From an uncultured Bacteroidales bacterium (GTDB lineage: Bacteria > Bacteroidota > Bacteroidia > Bacteroidales > Paludibacteraceae), in the NCBI GenBank assembly GCA_946406195.1, contig CAMJJT010000025.1, positions 1 through 32,287 on the forward strand: a DNA stretch of 32,287 nt, read 5' to 3'. Below the pieces are notes generated by a model. That model did no database searches. It saw only the letters and a program-made list of their open reading frames with translations, and was not told the origin of the DNA. The translations under genes were made by a program, and so were the position numbers. Positions 6,615-15,139 of the stretch are shown one piece after another. Each line of letters opens with the position of its first letter. The stretch's first letter is position 1.

Positions 6615-7613
6615 ATGGCTGGAAAATTTCAATTCACCCTTGAGGAGTACCAAGAGGCGGCGCACAAGTACCGCTCTGATCTCCTTCGTCTGCCGATTAT
6701 CGGTATCGACGAAACGCTCAAGTACATGACTCCCCGTCCGGGCATCCGTTACAAGGAGTCTGTCGCTGATGTGTCCGGCAATGCACAGTTTGCCCCATAC
6801 AAGCCGTCGCGTTCCACGGACTTCAATCTCAAAATGAACTTCCGTACGCTGGAAACCTTCTTTGGCTCGGTGCACGCTAAGTTCGAGCCGAACTCTGCTA
6901 TTAGCACACTGATGGGTGCTATTGCCGCTCAAACAAAGGGCGACGCGCAGATGAAAGCGCCTACCGCACTGGAAGTGTTGGGACTCATTGCCAAGTCCAC
7001 CTCCGAGAACCTGAACAACGCAATCTGGAAAGGTCGCCGCAATGCCAATGGTGACACCTCTATGGATCTCTTCGATGGCTTCGATACCATCACCGAGAAA
7101 GAGATAGAGGCAGGCAACCTCGCAGCTGCCAAGAACAACTACATGAAGCTCACGGAGGCTATCACCGCCGAGAACGCTATAGATGTTGCCAAGGCGATCC
7201 TTTTCTCGCTCGACCCGCGTCTGCGTGCGCAGGATTGCTATATGTTCTGCTCGCAGGACTTTGCCGACAAGTACAACGAGGCATTCCAAATCACCCACGG
7301 TGGCCTTGTGTACAACGGTCAGTACAATCAGGACACCATCGAAGGTTCCAACGGCAAACTGCACATCGTGCCGCTCTTCAACAAGATGGGCTCCAAGTTC
7401 ATCCACATCTGCCCCAAGGTCAACATGCTCGTTGGCTACGACCAGATGTCCGACTCCGAGTCCGTTATGGTCAAAGAGTTCGAGCCGTTCATCCTCTCCT
7501 ACATCGCTACGATGTTCTTCGGTGTTCAGTTCGAGTCCATCGACAAACGCCGCTTCAAAGCTATCGAGCTGTCGGATGATGATCCGGCTGCACAGGAGGA
7601 AGCGCAAGGCTAA
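6615..7613 (+). CDS. Major capsid protein
   Basis: This 332-residue protein follows directly after the protease/scaffold gene, the place of an HK97-fold capsid protein. It has the usual features: a helical charged N-terminus (FTLEEYQEAAHKYRSDLL), long mixed alpha/beta sequence, no membrane segment, and an acidic C-terminus (LSDDDPAAQEEAQG). The name rests on size, context and general character rather than on a diagnostic motif. A long minus-strand open frame over the same bases is a codon-usage shadow. Expression should be high, and a strong hairpin follows the stop. Confidence 0.82.
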   Translation: MAGKFQFTLEEYQEAAHKYRSDLLRLPIIGIDETLKYMTPRPGIRYKESVADVSGNAQFAPYKPSRSTDFNLKMNFRTLETFFGSVHAKFEPNSAISTLMGAIAAQTKGDAQMKAPTALEVLGLIAKSTSENLNNAIWKGRRNANGDTSMDLFDGFDTITEKEIEAGNLAAAKNNYMKLTEAITAENAIDVAKAILFSLDPRLRAQDCYMFCSQDFADKYNEAFQITHGGLVYNGQYNQDTIEGSNGKLHIVPLFNKMGSKFIHICPKVNMLVGYDQMSDSESVMVKEFEPFILSYIATMFFGVQFESIDKRRFKAIELSDDDPAAQEEAQG

Positions 7614-7619
7614 TCAACG

Positions 7620-7679
7620 GCTCTGCCTATGGGATGGTTACGAGTTGATAGCCGTTGCCATCCCAGCAGAGCTACTTTT
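7620..7679 (+). terminator. Strong intercistronic hairpin after the capsid gene
   Basis: GCTCTGC (7620-7626) pairs with GCAGAGC (7666-7672) and, inside, GGGATGG (7631-7637) with CCATCCC (7658-7664). A short ACTTTTG follows. The T-run is weak, so a partial terminator or an mRNA-stabilising 3' end that raises capsid over downstream expression is more likely than full termination. AACGG/CCGTT (7616-7620 and 7652-7656) offers an alternative fold. Confidence 0.55.
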
Positions 7680-7702
7680 GTTCAACCTTAAAACAACGCA
7701 AT

Positions 7703-8284
7703 ATGCCTAACAACTGTTCAGCATTACAACGCTCTCTGGCATGGTGTCAGGGAACACCGGAACTGCCCGGTATCAAGCGCCGTTTGTATTACATCGCCAA
7801 GTCGCAGATTGCCAAGTGGCCTAAGTTGCCGGTAGACGAACAAGGTCGTCCTACCGCTGCCAAGTACTTGGGGTCATTTGTGCTGGTAGCCGATGCTAAA
7901 TGGAAGTTCATCGACATCCTCCCGGATAAGTCTCAGGTAACTTCCGAAGCACAAGGTGAAGTACCCTCGCAAACGCAGCTTAACAAACTTACTGCCGTTC
8001 ATCCTGCCGTTGGTGAGGAGGCTTCAGCAGCTTCTGCTTACCTCAACAACAACGACAATGTCTTCCTCGTGGAAGATATGAAGAACAAGTATCGTGTCAT
8101 CGGCTCGGATAAGTGGAACACCAAAACCACCGTAGCCCAGGATCTGGGTCAAGGTGCGACCGGTACAACTGCCACCACCATCAATGCCGAAGCTACCGAC
8201 GTCGTGCCGGCACCCTTCTATGAAGGAACAATCGAAACCGAGGACGGCACGATTGACGCTGCTGGTAGCGACGAATCTGACTGA
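7703..8284 (+). CDS. Probable virion protein (possible major tail protein)
   Basis: The frame encodes 193 residues from the ATG at 7703 (MPNNCSALQRSLAW), just past the capsid hairpin; an upstream in-frame Met at 7655 lies inside that hairpin. The central part (residues about 20-180) is rich in Thr, Ala and Asn and looks beta-stranded, with segments such as KYRVIGSDKWNTKT; the end is acidic (EDGTIDAAGSDESD). It has no membrane segment. I infer a tail-tube or decoration protein from its place behind the capsid gene, without a recognised motif. The next frame overlaps its end and may be joined to it by frameshifting. Confidence 0.65.
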   Translation: MPNNCSALQRSLAWCQGTPELPGIKRRLYYIAKSQIAKWPKLPVDEQGRPTAAKYLGSFVLVADAKWKFIDILPDKSQVTSEAQGEVPSQTQLNKLTAVHPAVGEEASAASAYLNNNDNVFLVEDMKNKYRVIGSDKWNTKTTVAQDLGQGATGTTATTINAEATDVVPAPFYEGTIETEDGTIDAAGSDESD

Positions 8285-8705
8285 CGTCACAGGTCTTGAT
8301 TGGGACTTCGCTCCTTTCACGGAGCAAGTCTCACTCCAAGCACCGGACGAGGTGCCCGTCATCGACTATAATGGTCTATCCATCATGGGTGCGCAAAGCA
8401 CGGATGGAAAGGATTACATCTCAACCGATGGCGCGCGCTTTAACGGAGCTGGAACTCCCGGAGTACGCAGATGTATCATCTTTACGCCTGTTACAGACGC
8501 TCTCCTTACGGTTACTTTCCACTCCAATAACTCAAACTACCGCAGGCTGCATATAGCCGACAGTGAGTTGGAAGAACTCACCAGAGCCGATGCAGCAGTC
8601 GAGGAAGTTTCCGCTTCTGCGAACTTACATGCGGGTCAGAGTTATTTCATCTGGATAGATAATGGTGGAGGCGGCACTATAACACGATTGACTTACGCAG
8701 TATAA
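8253..8705 (+). CDS. Beta-rich protein without an ATG; possible frameshift extension
   Basis: The frame from about 8253 to 8705 encodes some 150 residues that look like a beta-sandwich or carbohydrate-binding-type domain (VTGLDWDFAPFTEQVSL ... FIWIDNGGGGTITRLTYAV). In-frame ATGs at 8154 and 8220 sit deep in the preceding gene and give an out-of-frame-looking, Pro- and Arg-rich leader. TTG at 8253 is my tentative start. The alternative is a programmed +1 (or -2) frameshift that appends this domain to the upstream virion protein, as in some phage tail proteins. No ordinary slippery heptamer is obvious. Confidence 0.55.
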   Translation: MTLLVATNLTDVTGLDWDFAPFTEQVSLQAPDEVPVIDYNGLSIMGAQSTDGKDYISTDGARFNGAGTPGVRRCIIFTPVTDALLTVTFHSNNSNYRRLHIADSELEELTRADAAVEEVSASANLHAGQSYFIWIDNGGGGTITRLTYAV

Positions 8706-8707
8706 TC

Positions 8708-9325
8708 ATGGCTCTCTTTTCCCTCAATGAGTTAGACGGAGGGGCTGGTAATCCCGGTCCCTCTGCCGCCGTGCCTAAAGATATCTTTGCGGAAGAATCC
8801 CGCAAGGGATGGCACAAGCCGGATGTGATGGAAGCCCGCTGCGATCTGTCGGTCGAACGGCTGACCATGAATCCGCATGCTTCTATACCGGTTGTATCTA
8901 TCTGGAAGAAATCCGTCAAAGGGCGCAAGCTTACTGACATCAAAGCAGACGACGCTATGGTCGGCTACTTTGCTGATCATCTTACGCCTGTTATCTGCCG
9001 CGTATTGGGCAATTACCTTTCGTCCGGGCATTGGGCTATCTGTGCCACGCCGAAACGTAGACACCTCACCCAAAACTTTGCCTGCCGTATAGCAGCTGAA
9101 ATTGGCAGCCGACTGTCAATTCCTTACTACGAGGATGTGGCAATTGCCCATTCGCGTCAGCGTGTCGGAGTTGAGTTCGATTTGGGAGTGCTCCCGGACG
9201 AACCCAACCTCATTATTTTCGATGATTTCGTTACAACCGGATCAACTATCGCTGCCATGAAAAAGCTTCTCGACCCGCTTGGAAAGAACCTCTTTTTCAT
9301 CGTCGGCATCAATAACAACATGTAA
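8708..9325 (+). CDS. Phosphoribosyltransferase-like protein
   Basis: This 205-residue protein contains the PRPP-binding loop of type I phosphoribosyltransferases, IIFDDFVTTGSTIAAM, at residues about 169-184. A preceding region (CRVLGNYLSSGHWAICATP, and a mid-domain PYYEDVAIAHSRQR) fits the ComF/orotate-transferase fold. Such enzymes use PRPP to make nucleotides or to modify bases. Substrate cannot be told. It lies inside a virion operon, two bases after the previous stop, so a nucleotide-related role during late infection is possible; a structural protein that reuses the fold is the alternative. Confidence 0.75.
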   Translation: MALFSLNELDGGAGNPGPSAAVPKDIFAEESRKGWHKPDVMEARCDLSVERLTMNPHASIPVVSIWKKSVKGRKLTDIKADDAMVGYFADHLTPVICRVLGNYLSSGHWAICATPKRRHLTQNFACRIAAEIGSRLSIPYYEDVAIAHSRQRVGVEFDLGVLPDEPNLIIFDDFVTTGSTIAAMKKLLDPLGKNLFFIVGINNNM

Positions 9326-9336
9326 ACCCTAAAATT

Positions 9337-10065
9337 ATGGATCACGAATTAACTAAACAAATCGGACAATGGCTTACTACTCCGGAGTCGGAACGCGACC
9401 TTAAAGAAGGCGCTCTCCTCGTCCTCCGTTTGTCCAACAACCGCATCATGTACCAGAACTTTGAGCGCAACCTCAAACGTTCGGCAAAGATGATTGCTTA
9501 CCAACTTCAGAAGTACTACAACTTCCGTGTGCGCGATCTCTCCAAGCACGAAGTTGCCGAAATGCAGAAGCAAGTCGATGAGATAGTCATCAAAGACAAT
9601 CTCAAAGCTATTCCTGCTAAAGAGGAGAAGCCCGCAGACGAAGATACGGCATCTTCGCAAGTTGAGGAGATTCGCAAAGGGAAACGCCCCGACCACGATT
9701 CCCTTCCTGAAGAGATACAGGCTCTCTATAAAGTGAACCTTTCCATCCTTCAGAAGATGCGCAATCTCCACACGAAGTTGGAGCTGCTTTCAACCGAGCA
9801 TTCCACATGCCCGGATTCGGAACGCTATCCGTTCCTGGTGGAAATCATCAAGTTGGACAAGCAGTACCACGAGAACTGGAATACCTACGATCATTACGTA
9901 GCCGGTACTCCGGTCGCTCCTGCTGCTCCTACAGAGACTGAGGAGGAAACTCCCAAAGAGGAAGTTAGGGAGGAGGCGAAAGAGGACAAACCGAAGGAGG
10001 AGAAGCCCAAGAAAGCCCCTGCCAAAAAGACTACCAAGACCACCAAGAAAACCGCTAAGAAGTGA
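9337..10065 (+). CDS. Unknown protein with Lys/Ala-rich histone-like tail
   Basis: The 242-residue product has a helical N-terminal part (to about residue 180) and a low-complexity C-terminus. The latter passes from a Glu/Lys-rich stretch (KEEVREEAKEDKPKEEKPKK) to a basic APAKKTTKTTKKTAKK end, like histone H1 or bacterial nucleoid proteins. The basic tail could bind DNA or the virion interior. The stop overlaps the next start by 4 bp. Family not recognised. Confidence 0.75.
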   Translation: MDHELTKQIGQWLTTPESERDLKEGALLVLRLSNNRIMYQNFERNLKRSAKMIAYQLQKYYNFRVRDLSKHEVAEMQKQVDEIVIKDNLKAIPAKEEKPADEDTASSQVEEIRKGKRPDHDSLPEEIQALYKVNLSILQKMRNLHTKLELLSTEHSTCPDSERYPFLVEIIKLDKQYHENWNTYDHYVAGTPVAPAAPTETEEETPKEEVREEAKEDKPKEEKPKKAPAKKTTKTTKKTAKK

Positions 10066-10580
10066 AACGTGGAGTTGGTATAGATGATATGCTCAAGCCA
10101 TTGGCCAGCCATCCTACACAGTGCTATCTGACGAATGTGCTGCAGGTGGCTGACGTGCTTGAGTGGGTCCTCGCACAGGTCGGGAAGTCTACCGTTTGGC
10201 AGACTTCCTTCTCCATCTCCGAGGAGTTTCTCCGCCGCCTGTATTTCATTGAGAAAAGTGGACGGGTAAACACCATCCACTTAATTCTCGATTTCAAGGC
10301 TACGCAGAAAACACTCAAGCTGTGGCCGTTCCTTACCAAGGTCATTGAGCATACCTACTTGGCGGATAACCATTCAAAGGTCATCCTCATTCAGTCGGAA
10401 GCTGGTGAGAAGGTGTCAATCATTACCTCGCAGAACCTCACACGAGGTAATCGTATGGAGTCGGCTGTTGTCTCAACCGACTCGCATGTCTTTGACACTT
10501 TCCACCGCTCCCTTCAGGATATCATCACCAACCATTCAGTTCCACTCTCCGAACTATTCAAACAGAAGATTGCCGAATGA
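10062..10580 (+). CDS. PLD-like (phospholipase D superfamily) protein
   Basis: The 172-residue protein ends with a half-HKD-like signature: H-S-K in NHSKVILIQ followed about 20 residues later by TSQNLTRGNRMESAVV, equivalent to the GSxN part of the motif. The Asp of HxKx4D is replaced by Gln or Ser, so catalysis is uncertain. PLD-like proteins of this size often cut nucleic acids as dimers. Both its start and stop overlap neighbours by 4 bp (ATGA), so it is tightly coupled in the virion operon. Confidence 0.65.
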   Translation: MKRGVGIDDMLKPLASHPTQCYLTNVLQVADVLEWVLAQVGKSTVWQTSFSISEEFLRRLYFIEKSGRVNTIHLILDFKATQKTLKLWPFLTKVIEHTYLADNHSKVILIQSEAGEKVSIITSQNLTRGNRMESAVVSTDSHVFDTFHRSLQDIITNHSVPLSELFKQKIAE

Positions 10581-10822
10581 AACGCGCTACACTTCCTTAC
10601 ATCCATATCACAACCGCAAAGCACTTGCTTGCCGGTCCTGATCCGGTGAACCTCTCCGTTTGGAAGAAAGACGGCTCGATCGTCGAGTACGAGAATGTAA
10701 TCTCTATCTCCTACGATTTCTACAAGGGCACAAGACATATAAAGTTCTTGCGCTCGGGCGAAATACGCCTTGTACGCGATGTGTGTATCTTCCGTTTGAA
10801 TGGCATGGTGGTCATTATGTAG
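10577..10822 (+). CDS. Small unknown phage protein
   Basis: This 81-residue frame starts with an ATGA overlap on the previous stop and ends at the G that opens the portal promoter's GTCTTTT box. It looks like a compact beta protein (VNLSVWKKDGSIVEYENV ... LVRDVCIFRLNGMVVIM). No family recognised. The coupled start and high coding density make it very likely real. Confidence 0.75.
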   Translation: MKRATLPYIHITTAKHLLAGPDPVNLSVWKKDGSIVEYENVISISYDFYKGTRHIKFLRSGEIRLVRDVCIFRLNGMVVIM

Positions 10823-10856
10823 TCTTTTCGTACGTAAAGCAAATAGTGTATCTTTG
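10822..10856 (+). promoter_or_regulatory. Late-class promoter 3 (portal operon)
   Basis: GTCTTTT begins at 10822 and the -7 box TATCTTTG occupies 10849-10856, again a 27-bp offset. The portal ATG is 17 bp past the -7 box, leaving a leader of roughly 10 nt. Confidence 0.8.
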
Positions 10857-10872
10857 CACAAAAATTAGAGTA

Positions 10873-12177
10873 ATGGAACCGTATTTCTTACCATCAGTTG
10901 AAACATTGCCGGGTATCAATGCCAAGGTGGCTTTTGTTCCGGATACCACAACGCTTTTTAAGGAGTCTATCGACACTCCTAATCTTGTCATCGACGACAA
11001 GACCAGCATTGTGCCTTGGGGTATGGACAATAAGATGCCTTATACTATCCTTGACAAGATAGAACAGGACGAGACGCTTACCACCTGCCAGACCTTCAAT
11101 GCCGAAGTCTGCTATGGTGGTGGACTGACCTATGACTGTTCCGAAGCCGACGAACGGACCCGGAACGAGGTTGAAGATTTCCTTTTCGAGAATAGCCTTC
11201 CAGACTATTTCCTTGGTGCTTGTCTCGACTTCAAGCACTTCGGCTTCTGCGTATCACTTTTGATACTTTCCAAAGACGGAAAGTATATCACCAACATCTA
11301 CCGAAAAGAGGCGGCAAACTGTCGCTTCACTCCGGCAGATGGTCATGGTGTTTCCAAAGAGATACTGTTTGCCAACTGGGAAGCCGTGGATCAGGGCGAT
11401 ATAGAGCATATCCCTTTGCTCTCGCAAATCAATCCGTGGCGTGACCTTCAAGCGCGTATCTCCAATGGCGACACCCACCGCAAGTTTGCCATCGTGAGCC
11501 GTATTCCTACCGCTCGCAATACCTATTATCCCATCCCTTATTATGCCGCCATCTTCAAGTCACGTTGGTATGATATCAAGCAGCTCATTACCACCGCCAA
11601 GAAAGCCAAGCTCCAGAACTCGGCACCCATCAAGTACCAGATAGAGATATCCAATAAGTATTGGGAGAAATTATTCCTCTCAAAGGGCATCACTTCCTTG
11701 GAAGACAAACGCAAAGCCGTTACGCAGGCCAAGCAGGAGATGATTGATTTTTTGACTCGGGCAGAGAACTCCGGCAAGGTGTTGTTCTCGGAGTTCTACC
11801 AAACACCGGACGGCAAAGAGCAGAAAGAGGTTCGTATCTCTCCAATTGATACCGGCAAGGAGGGAGGCGATTGGGAAACGGACATTCAGGAAGCGATCAA
11901 TATCATCTGCTTCACGCTCCGTGTACACTCCAACCTCGTGGGCTCCGTTCCCGGCAAAGCGCAATCGAACAACTCCGGTTCGGACAAACGGGAGCTGTAC
12001 ACCATTGCGCAGGCTCTCCAAAAGCCGTATCATGATATCCTCTTCCTACCGCACCGCATCATCATCCGCTTCAACGGATGGAAGGGAGTGAAGATTGATT
12101 GTCCGTTCATCCAACTAACGACGTTGGACGAGCATCGGGATGCGAAGACAGTAACCACTCATAAACCCACAGATTAA
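10873..12177 (+). CDS. Portal protein
   Basis: The 434-residue protein starts at the ATG at 10873 (MEPYFLPSVETLPG), just after the promoter; an in-frame Met at 10660 lies inside the previous gene and is rejected. The character fits a phage portal: early MDNKMPYTILDKIEQDETL and a central YYPIPYYAAIFKSRWYDIKQ segment. A late stretch, NLVGSVPGKAQSNNSGSDKR, leads to a final beta segment (IIIRFNGWKGVKIDCPF). Portals form the 12-fold ring through which terminase packs DNA. Head-completion and terminase genes follow in the same operon. Confidence 0.82.
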   Translation: MEPYFLPSVETLPGINAKVAFVPDTTTLFKESIDTPNLVIDDKTSIVPWGMDNKMPYTILDKIEQDETLTTCQTFNAEVCYGGGLTYDCSEADERTRNEVEDFLFENSLPDYFLGACLDFKHFGFCVSLLILSKDGKYITNIYRKEAANCRFTPADGHGVSKEILFANWEAVDQGDIEHIPLLSQINPWRDLQARISNGDTHRKFAIVSRIPTARNTYYPIPYYAAIFKSRWYDIKQLITTAKKAKLQNSAPIKYQIEISNKYWEKLFLSKGITSLEDKRKAVTQAKQEMIDFLTRAENSGKVLFSEFYQTPDGKEQKEVRISPIDTGKEGGDWETDIQEAINIICFTLRVHSNLVGSVPGKAQSNNSGSDKRELYTIAQALQKPYHDILFLPHRIIIRFNGWKGVKIDCPFIQLTTLDEHRDAKTVTTHKPTD

Positions 12178-12179
12178 CT

Positions 12180-13001
12180 ATGTATCTTATTACCTCAGAT
12201 GAACAACTCCGGCCATACCTTCCCAATGCCCTCAAAACGGTAGCGGGCGAGTTGTCTTTCTTCGACAAACTATCGGCTGATCTCCATGCCTCGGAAGCAT
12301 GGCTTACCACCCATTTTGTAGCCCCGCAGTTTTTGGAGTCTTTAGGGGAGGAGGAGAAAGAATTGGGCTTGGCACTCACGAGACGCATCGTCGTTGCCGA
12401 TGCGCTTCTTCGTGCCATTCCTCAATTGGACCTGGTGCTCACGCCTAACGGCTTCGGTATTGTCAGCAATCAGAACGTAGTTCCTGCCTCCAAAGAGCGC
12501 ATCGACAGGCTGATGGCTACTTTGGAGTTGACGCGTGACCGCGCTCTCCAGCAACTCCTTCCTATGCTCACTCATATTCCTGATTGGCCTCAGGCATCGT
12601 ACTTTGGCGCTACGCTGTTTCCGTTCATGGATATAGCGCCACTGCTTGGTCACCGCGATCATTTCTGGTCGAGGCACCAAGATTATCAGCCACGCCTCGT
12701 TCAGATGGAACAGGAGTTGGCGGATAAGTTCATATCGGTGGCGTTATACCAACGCTTGCGCCGGGCACAGTTGAGCGGCAGTTATTCCATCCTCGAAGCG
12801 GATTTGATCAACCGCCTTCGTGCTATTGAACTGGCGCTGCTGCGAGGCGAGAAGCTACCCATCTTGGAGTTGCACTCGATGGTCACGCTCATACGCTCCA
12901 ATCCCGAAGATTTCCCGGAATGGGCGGCATCCTCCACGGCTGCGCTCTATACCGATCAATCGTTTCACAATAAAAAACAGTCCGGCGGATACTGGTTCTA
13001 A
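12180..13001 (+). CDS. Unknown protein, probable head-completion/connector
   Basis: The 273-residue product is largely helical, without membrane segments, and begins 2 bp after the portal stop. Its N-terminus (MYLITSDEQLRPYLPNALKT) resembles adaptor proteins that follow portals in Bacteroides phages, as far as I recall. The C-terminus ends SGGYWF. The connector role is inferred from position only. Confidence 0.65.
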   Translation: MYLITSDEQLRPYLPNALKTVAGELSFFDKLSADLHASEAWLTTHFVAPQFLESLGEEEKELGLALTRRIVVADALLRAIPQLDLVLTPNGFGIVSNQNVVPASKERIDRLMATLELTRDRALQQLLPMLTHIPDWPQASYFGATLFPFMDIAPLLGHRDHFWSRHQDYQPRLVQMEQELADKFISVALYQRLRRAQLSGSYSILEADLINRLRAIELALLRGEKLPILELHSMVTLIRSNPEDFPEWAASSTAALYTDQSFHNKKQSGGYWF

Positions 13002-13012
13002 TCCGCATTGCT

Positions 13013-13741
13013 ATGACCCTAAACCTCATCGTTCCTACCTGTTGGCAGGAGTTGACGCAGAAGCAACTGCGTTACGTCTATTATCTTATTGCTCAGGGCT
13101 TCAGCCAAACGGCAGTTCAGACCTACTGTCTATGCCGTTGGGCCGGACTCGAAATAATCTGTCCGGAAGGGGATGGATACCGTGTGCGTCATGCGTACAA
13201 TATCCACCACATCAATGCCGAGCAGTTAACGGAAGTGCTCTCGCGCATCGATTGGCTTAATCGCCTTCCTATCGTACCGCTCCGCTTGCAGGAGATACAA
13301 GGCTGTCAAGCGGTCGCGGCAGACCTGCAAGGCATCTCCTTCGAGTCGTACTTGGTGTTAGAGAACCTTTTCCAAGGTTATCTCACTACGATGGATGGTA
13401 AGCTTCTGGACGAAGCGACCCCCATCTTATACGGCAAGTCGCTCGAACTCCTTCCGGAAGAGCAGATGTCCATCTTCTATTGGCTCAGTACTGTCAAGCA
13501 GTATTTCTCCCGGCGATGGAATCATCTGTTCGTCGCTGCTTCGAACCCGTCGCAGCCGAAGGATATGCAGGCTCATCTGCAGAACATCATGGATACGCAG
13601 ATCCGTGCGCTTACGAAAGGTGACATCACCAAGGAGCGCGAGGTCCTGCAGATGGACGTGCATCGTGCGCTCACGGAGCTGGATGCTCAAGCGAAAGAGT
13701 ATGAAGAACTGAAACGTGAAACCAAAACCACTGCCGTATGA
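13013..13741 (+). CDS. Unknown phage protein
   Basis: The 242-residue protein begins MTLNLIVPTCWQELTQKQLR and has a charged helical C-terminus (residues about 195-242, ELDAQAKEYEELKRETK) likely to form a coiled coil. No known motif is visible. It overlaps the next gene by 4 bp. Given its place between portal and terminase, a head-tail joining or assembly role is a guess. Confidence 0.7.
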   Translation: MTLNLIVPTCWQELTQKQLRYVYYLIAQGFSQTAVQTYCLCRWAGLEIICPEGDGYRVRHAYNIHHINAEQLTEVLSRIDWLNRLPIVPLRLQEIQGCQAVAADLQGISFESYLVLENLFQGYLTTMDGKLLDEATPILYGKSLELLPEEQMSIFYWLSTVKQYFSRRWNHLFVAASNPSQPKDMQAHLQNIMDTQIRALTKGDITKEREVLQMDVHRALTELDAQAKEYEELKRETKTTAV

Positions 13742-14241
13742 AGAATGCCAATTGGAATGCCACCGCTTTCTTTGCCCGCCTCACTGCCGAAAATCTGTTG
13801 GCGCAGGAGCAGTCCTTCACTTTCTGCAAAGTGTCAGGACTGCAAGGCTTCGAGGATGCGCTGGCGCAGATGCAGAGCAGTACTGCTTTCGTTTGTGTGT
13901 CGGACAATAGCGATGGCTATACGGACATTAACAACTCGCCTCATACCCGCCGTATCAAGACCGTGTTCATGGCTATGCGCCATGCCATCGACGATCAGGA
14001 CGCTCGGCTCACGTGTCTCGATACGATGCGGGAGTTATTCCGGCAATATATGTCCGTGCTCATCCTAGAGAAGACAAAGCTCGCGGAGCACTGTATCTAC
14101 CTTGATCCGCGTATTCGGTTCACGGAGATTCCCGAATACTTTGCTTCCGGATGCGCTTGTGCCTATTTCCAAGTGGCAGTAGATATTTACACCGACCTCC
14201 GCCTGAATCCCGCTGAGTGGTCCAAACCTCAAACCGTATGA
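13738..14241 (+). CDS. Unknown phage protein
   Basis: The 167-residue protein has no membrane segment or signal sequence. Both ends overlap neighbours by 4 bp (ATGA). Features seen: an Asp/Asn-rich turn (SDNSDGYTDINNSPHTRR) and a Cys/Ala-rich segment (YFASGCACAYFQVAVDIYTD). Small head-tail joining proteins are usual at this point in an operon, but I cannot assign it by sequence. Confidence 0.68.
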   Translation: MKNANWNATAFFARLTAENLLAQEQSFTFCKVSGLQGFEDALAQMQSSTAFVCVSDNSDGYTDINNSPHTRRIKTVFMAMRHAIDDQDARLTCLDTMRELFRQYMSVLILEKTKLAEHCIYLDPRIRFTEIPEYFASGCACAYFQVAVDIYTDLRLNPAEWSKPQTV

Positions 14242-14513
14242 TATACACCGATGAACAATTAGAGATGATTGAGCAGTTTGCCTCCATCTATCTGCCGATA
14301 ACCGATATAGCGGTTATCTTGGAAGTCACTCCCGAACAACTCCGGGAGGACATACACGATAGCGCCAATCCTGCGTTTCAGCGTTACCGCAAGGGCAAGG
14401 CGTTGAGTAAGGTACAACTTCATCAGCAAGAGATGACTCTTGCCAAAGTCGGTTCGCCCCTTGCCCTTCAGAATGCACGGGATAACTTACTTGCCATGGA
14501 GGACGATGAATAA
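14238..14513 (+). CDS. Small helix-turn-helix protein, possible terminase-associated
   Basis: The 91-residue protein starts at the ATG overlapping the previous stop (MIYTDEQLEMIEQFA). Residues 12-40 (ASIYLPITDIAVILEVTPEQL) have the look of a helix-turn-helix as found in DNA-binding small terminase subunits. The C-terminus ends MEDDE. It precedes another small-terminase candidate; the two may share DNA recognition. Confidence 0.65.
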   Translation: MIYTDEQLEMIEQFASIYLPITDIAVILEVTPEQLREDIHDSANPAFQRYRKGKALSKVQLHQQEMTLAKVGSPLALQNARDNLLAMEDDE

Positions 14514-14524
14514 ATTTTGAGCCT

Positions 14525-15139
14525 ATGCCATTACCCGCCATCATAGATGTAGCCACACGTGATCTATTCACGTCTGAGCAGGAGTTACGCGCACGATACA
14601 CGGACGCACAGGTGGTTCATGTTATTCGTTTGCGCGATATGTATAACTGGATGCTTTCCAATCCGGATGCACACGACAGGCAGTTTATCGAGCAATGCCG
14701 GTCGCGTTATCAGTTGAGTCGGTCGCAGTCGTATGAAGATCTTGCGCTCATCAAGAAACTACTGCCCACGCTCTCACAGGCGAGCCGTGATTTCCACCGA
14801 TGGAAAGCCAATGAGATGTTGCTTGAGACCTACCGCATGGCCAAGGCACGTAAGGACACCAAGACGATGGAGCGAGCCGCTTCCTCATACGCCAAGTACA
14901 ATCGTGTCGATTTAGAGGACGAACAGGCTATGCCTTACGACAAGATTGTCATTCAGCCTTTCACCGCCACGAGCAATCCTGCCGTGCTCGGTATCCGCGC
15001 TATTCCGCATCTGGATGAGAAGATAGCTGCCTTGCTGCGAAAGTATGGCAGCGAGGACATTGAAGATGTGGAATGCGAGGAGGCTGATTTGGAGGAAGCG
15101 GAGTTGTTTGCAGAACCCAAGGATGAAGAGGGAGAATAA
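14525..15139 (+). CDS. Probable terminase small subunit
   Basis: The 204-residue helical protein lies directly before the large terminase. A central helical block (CRSRYQLSRSQSYEDLALIK) looks like the DNA-binding part of small terminase subunits. A long helix follows (ANEMLLETYRMAKARKD), then an acidic C-terminus rich in Glu. Small subunits recognise phage DNA and pass it to the large ATPase. Assignment is by position and general character; the gene before it is the alternative candidate. Confidence 0.6.
   Translation: MPLPAIIDVATRDLFTSEQELRARYTDAQVVHVIRLRDMYNWMLSNPDAHDRQFIEQCRSRYQLSRSQSYEDLALIKKLLPTLSQASRDFHRWKANEMLLETYRMAKARKDTKTMERAASSYAKYNRVDLEDEQAMPYDKIVIQPFTATSNPAVLGIRAIPHLDEKIAALLRKYGSEDIEDVECEEADLEEAELFAEPKDEEGE

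Noticed and set aside
6609..7607. 332-residue open frame on the minus strand over the capsid gene
   Set aside because: It mirrors the plus-strand codon pattern, lacks known motifs, and the plus-strand gene has the right context.
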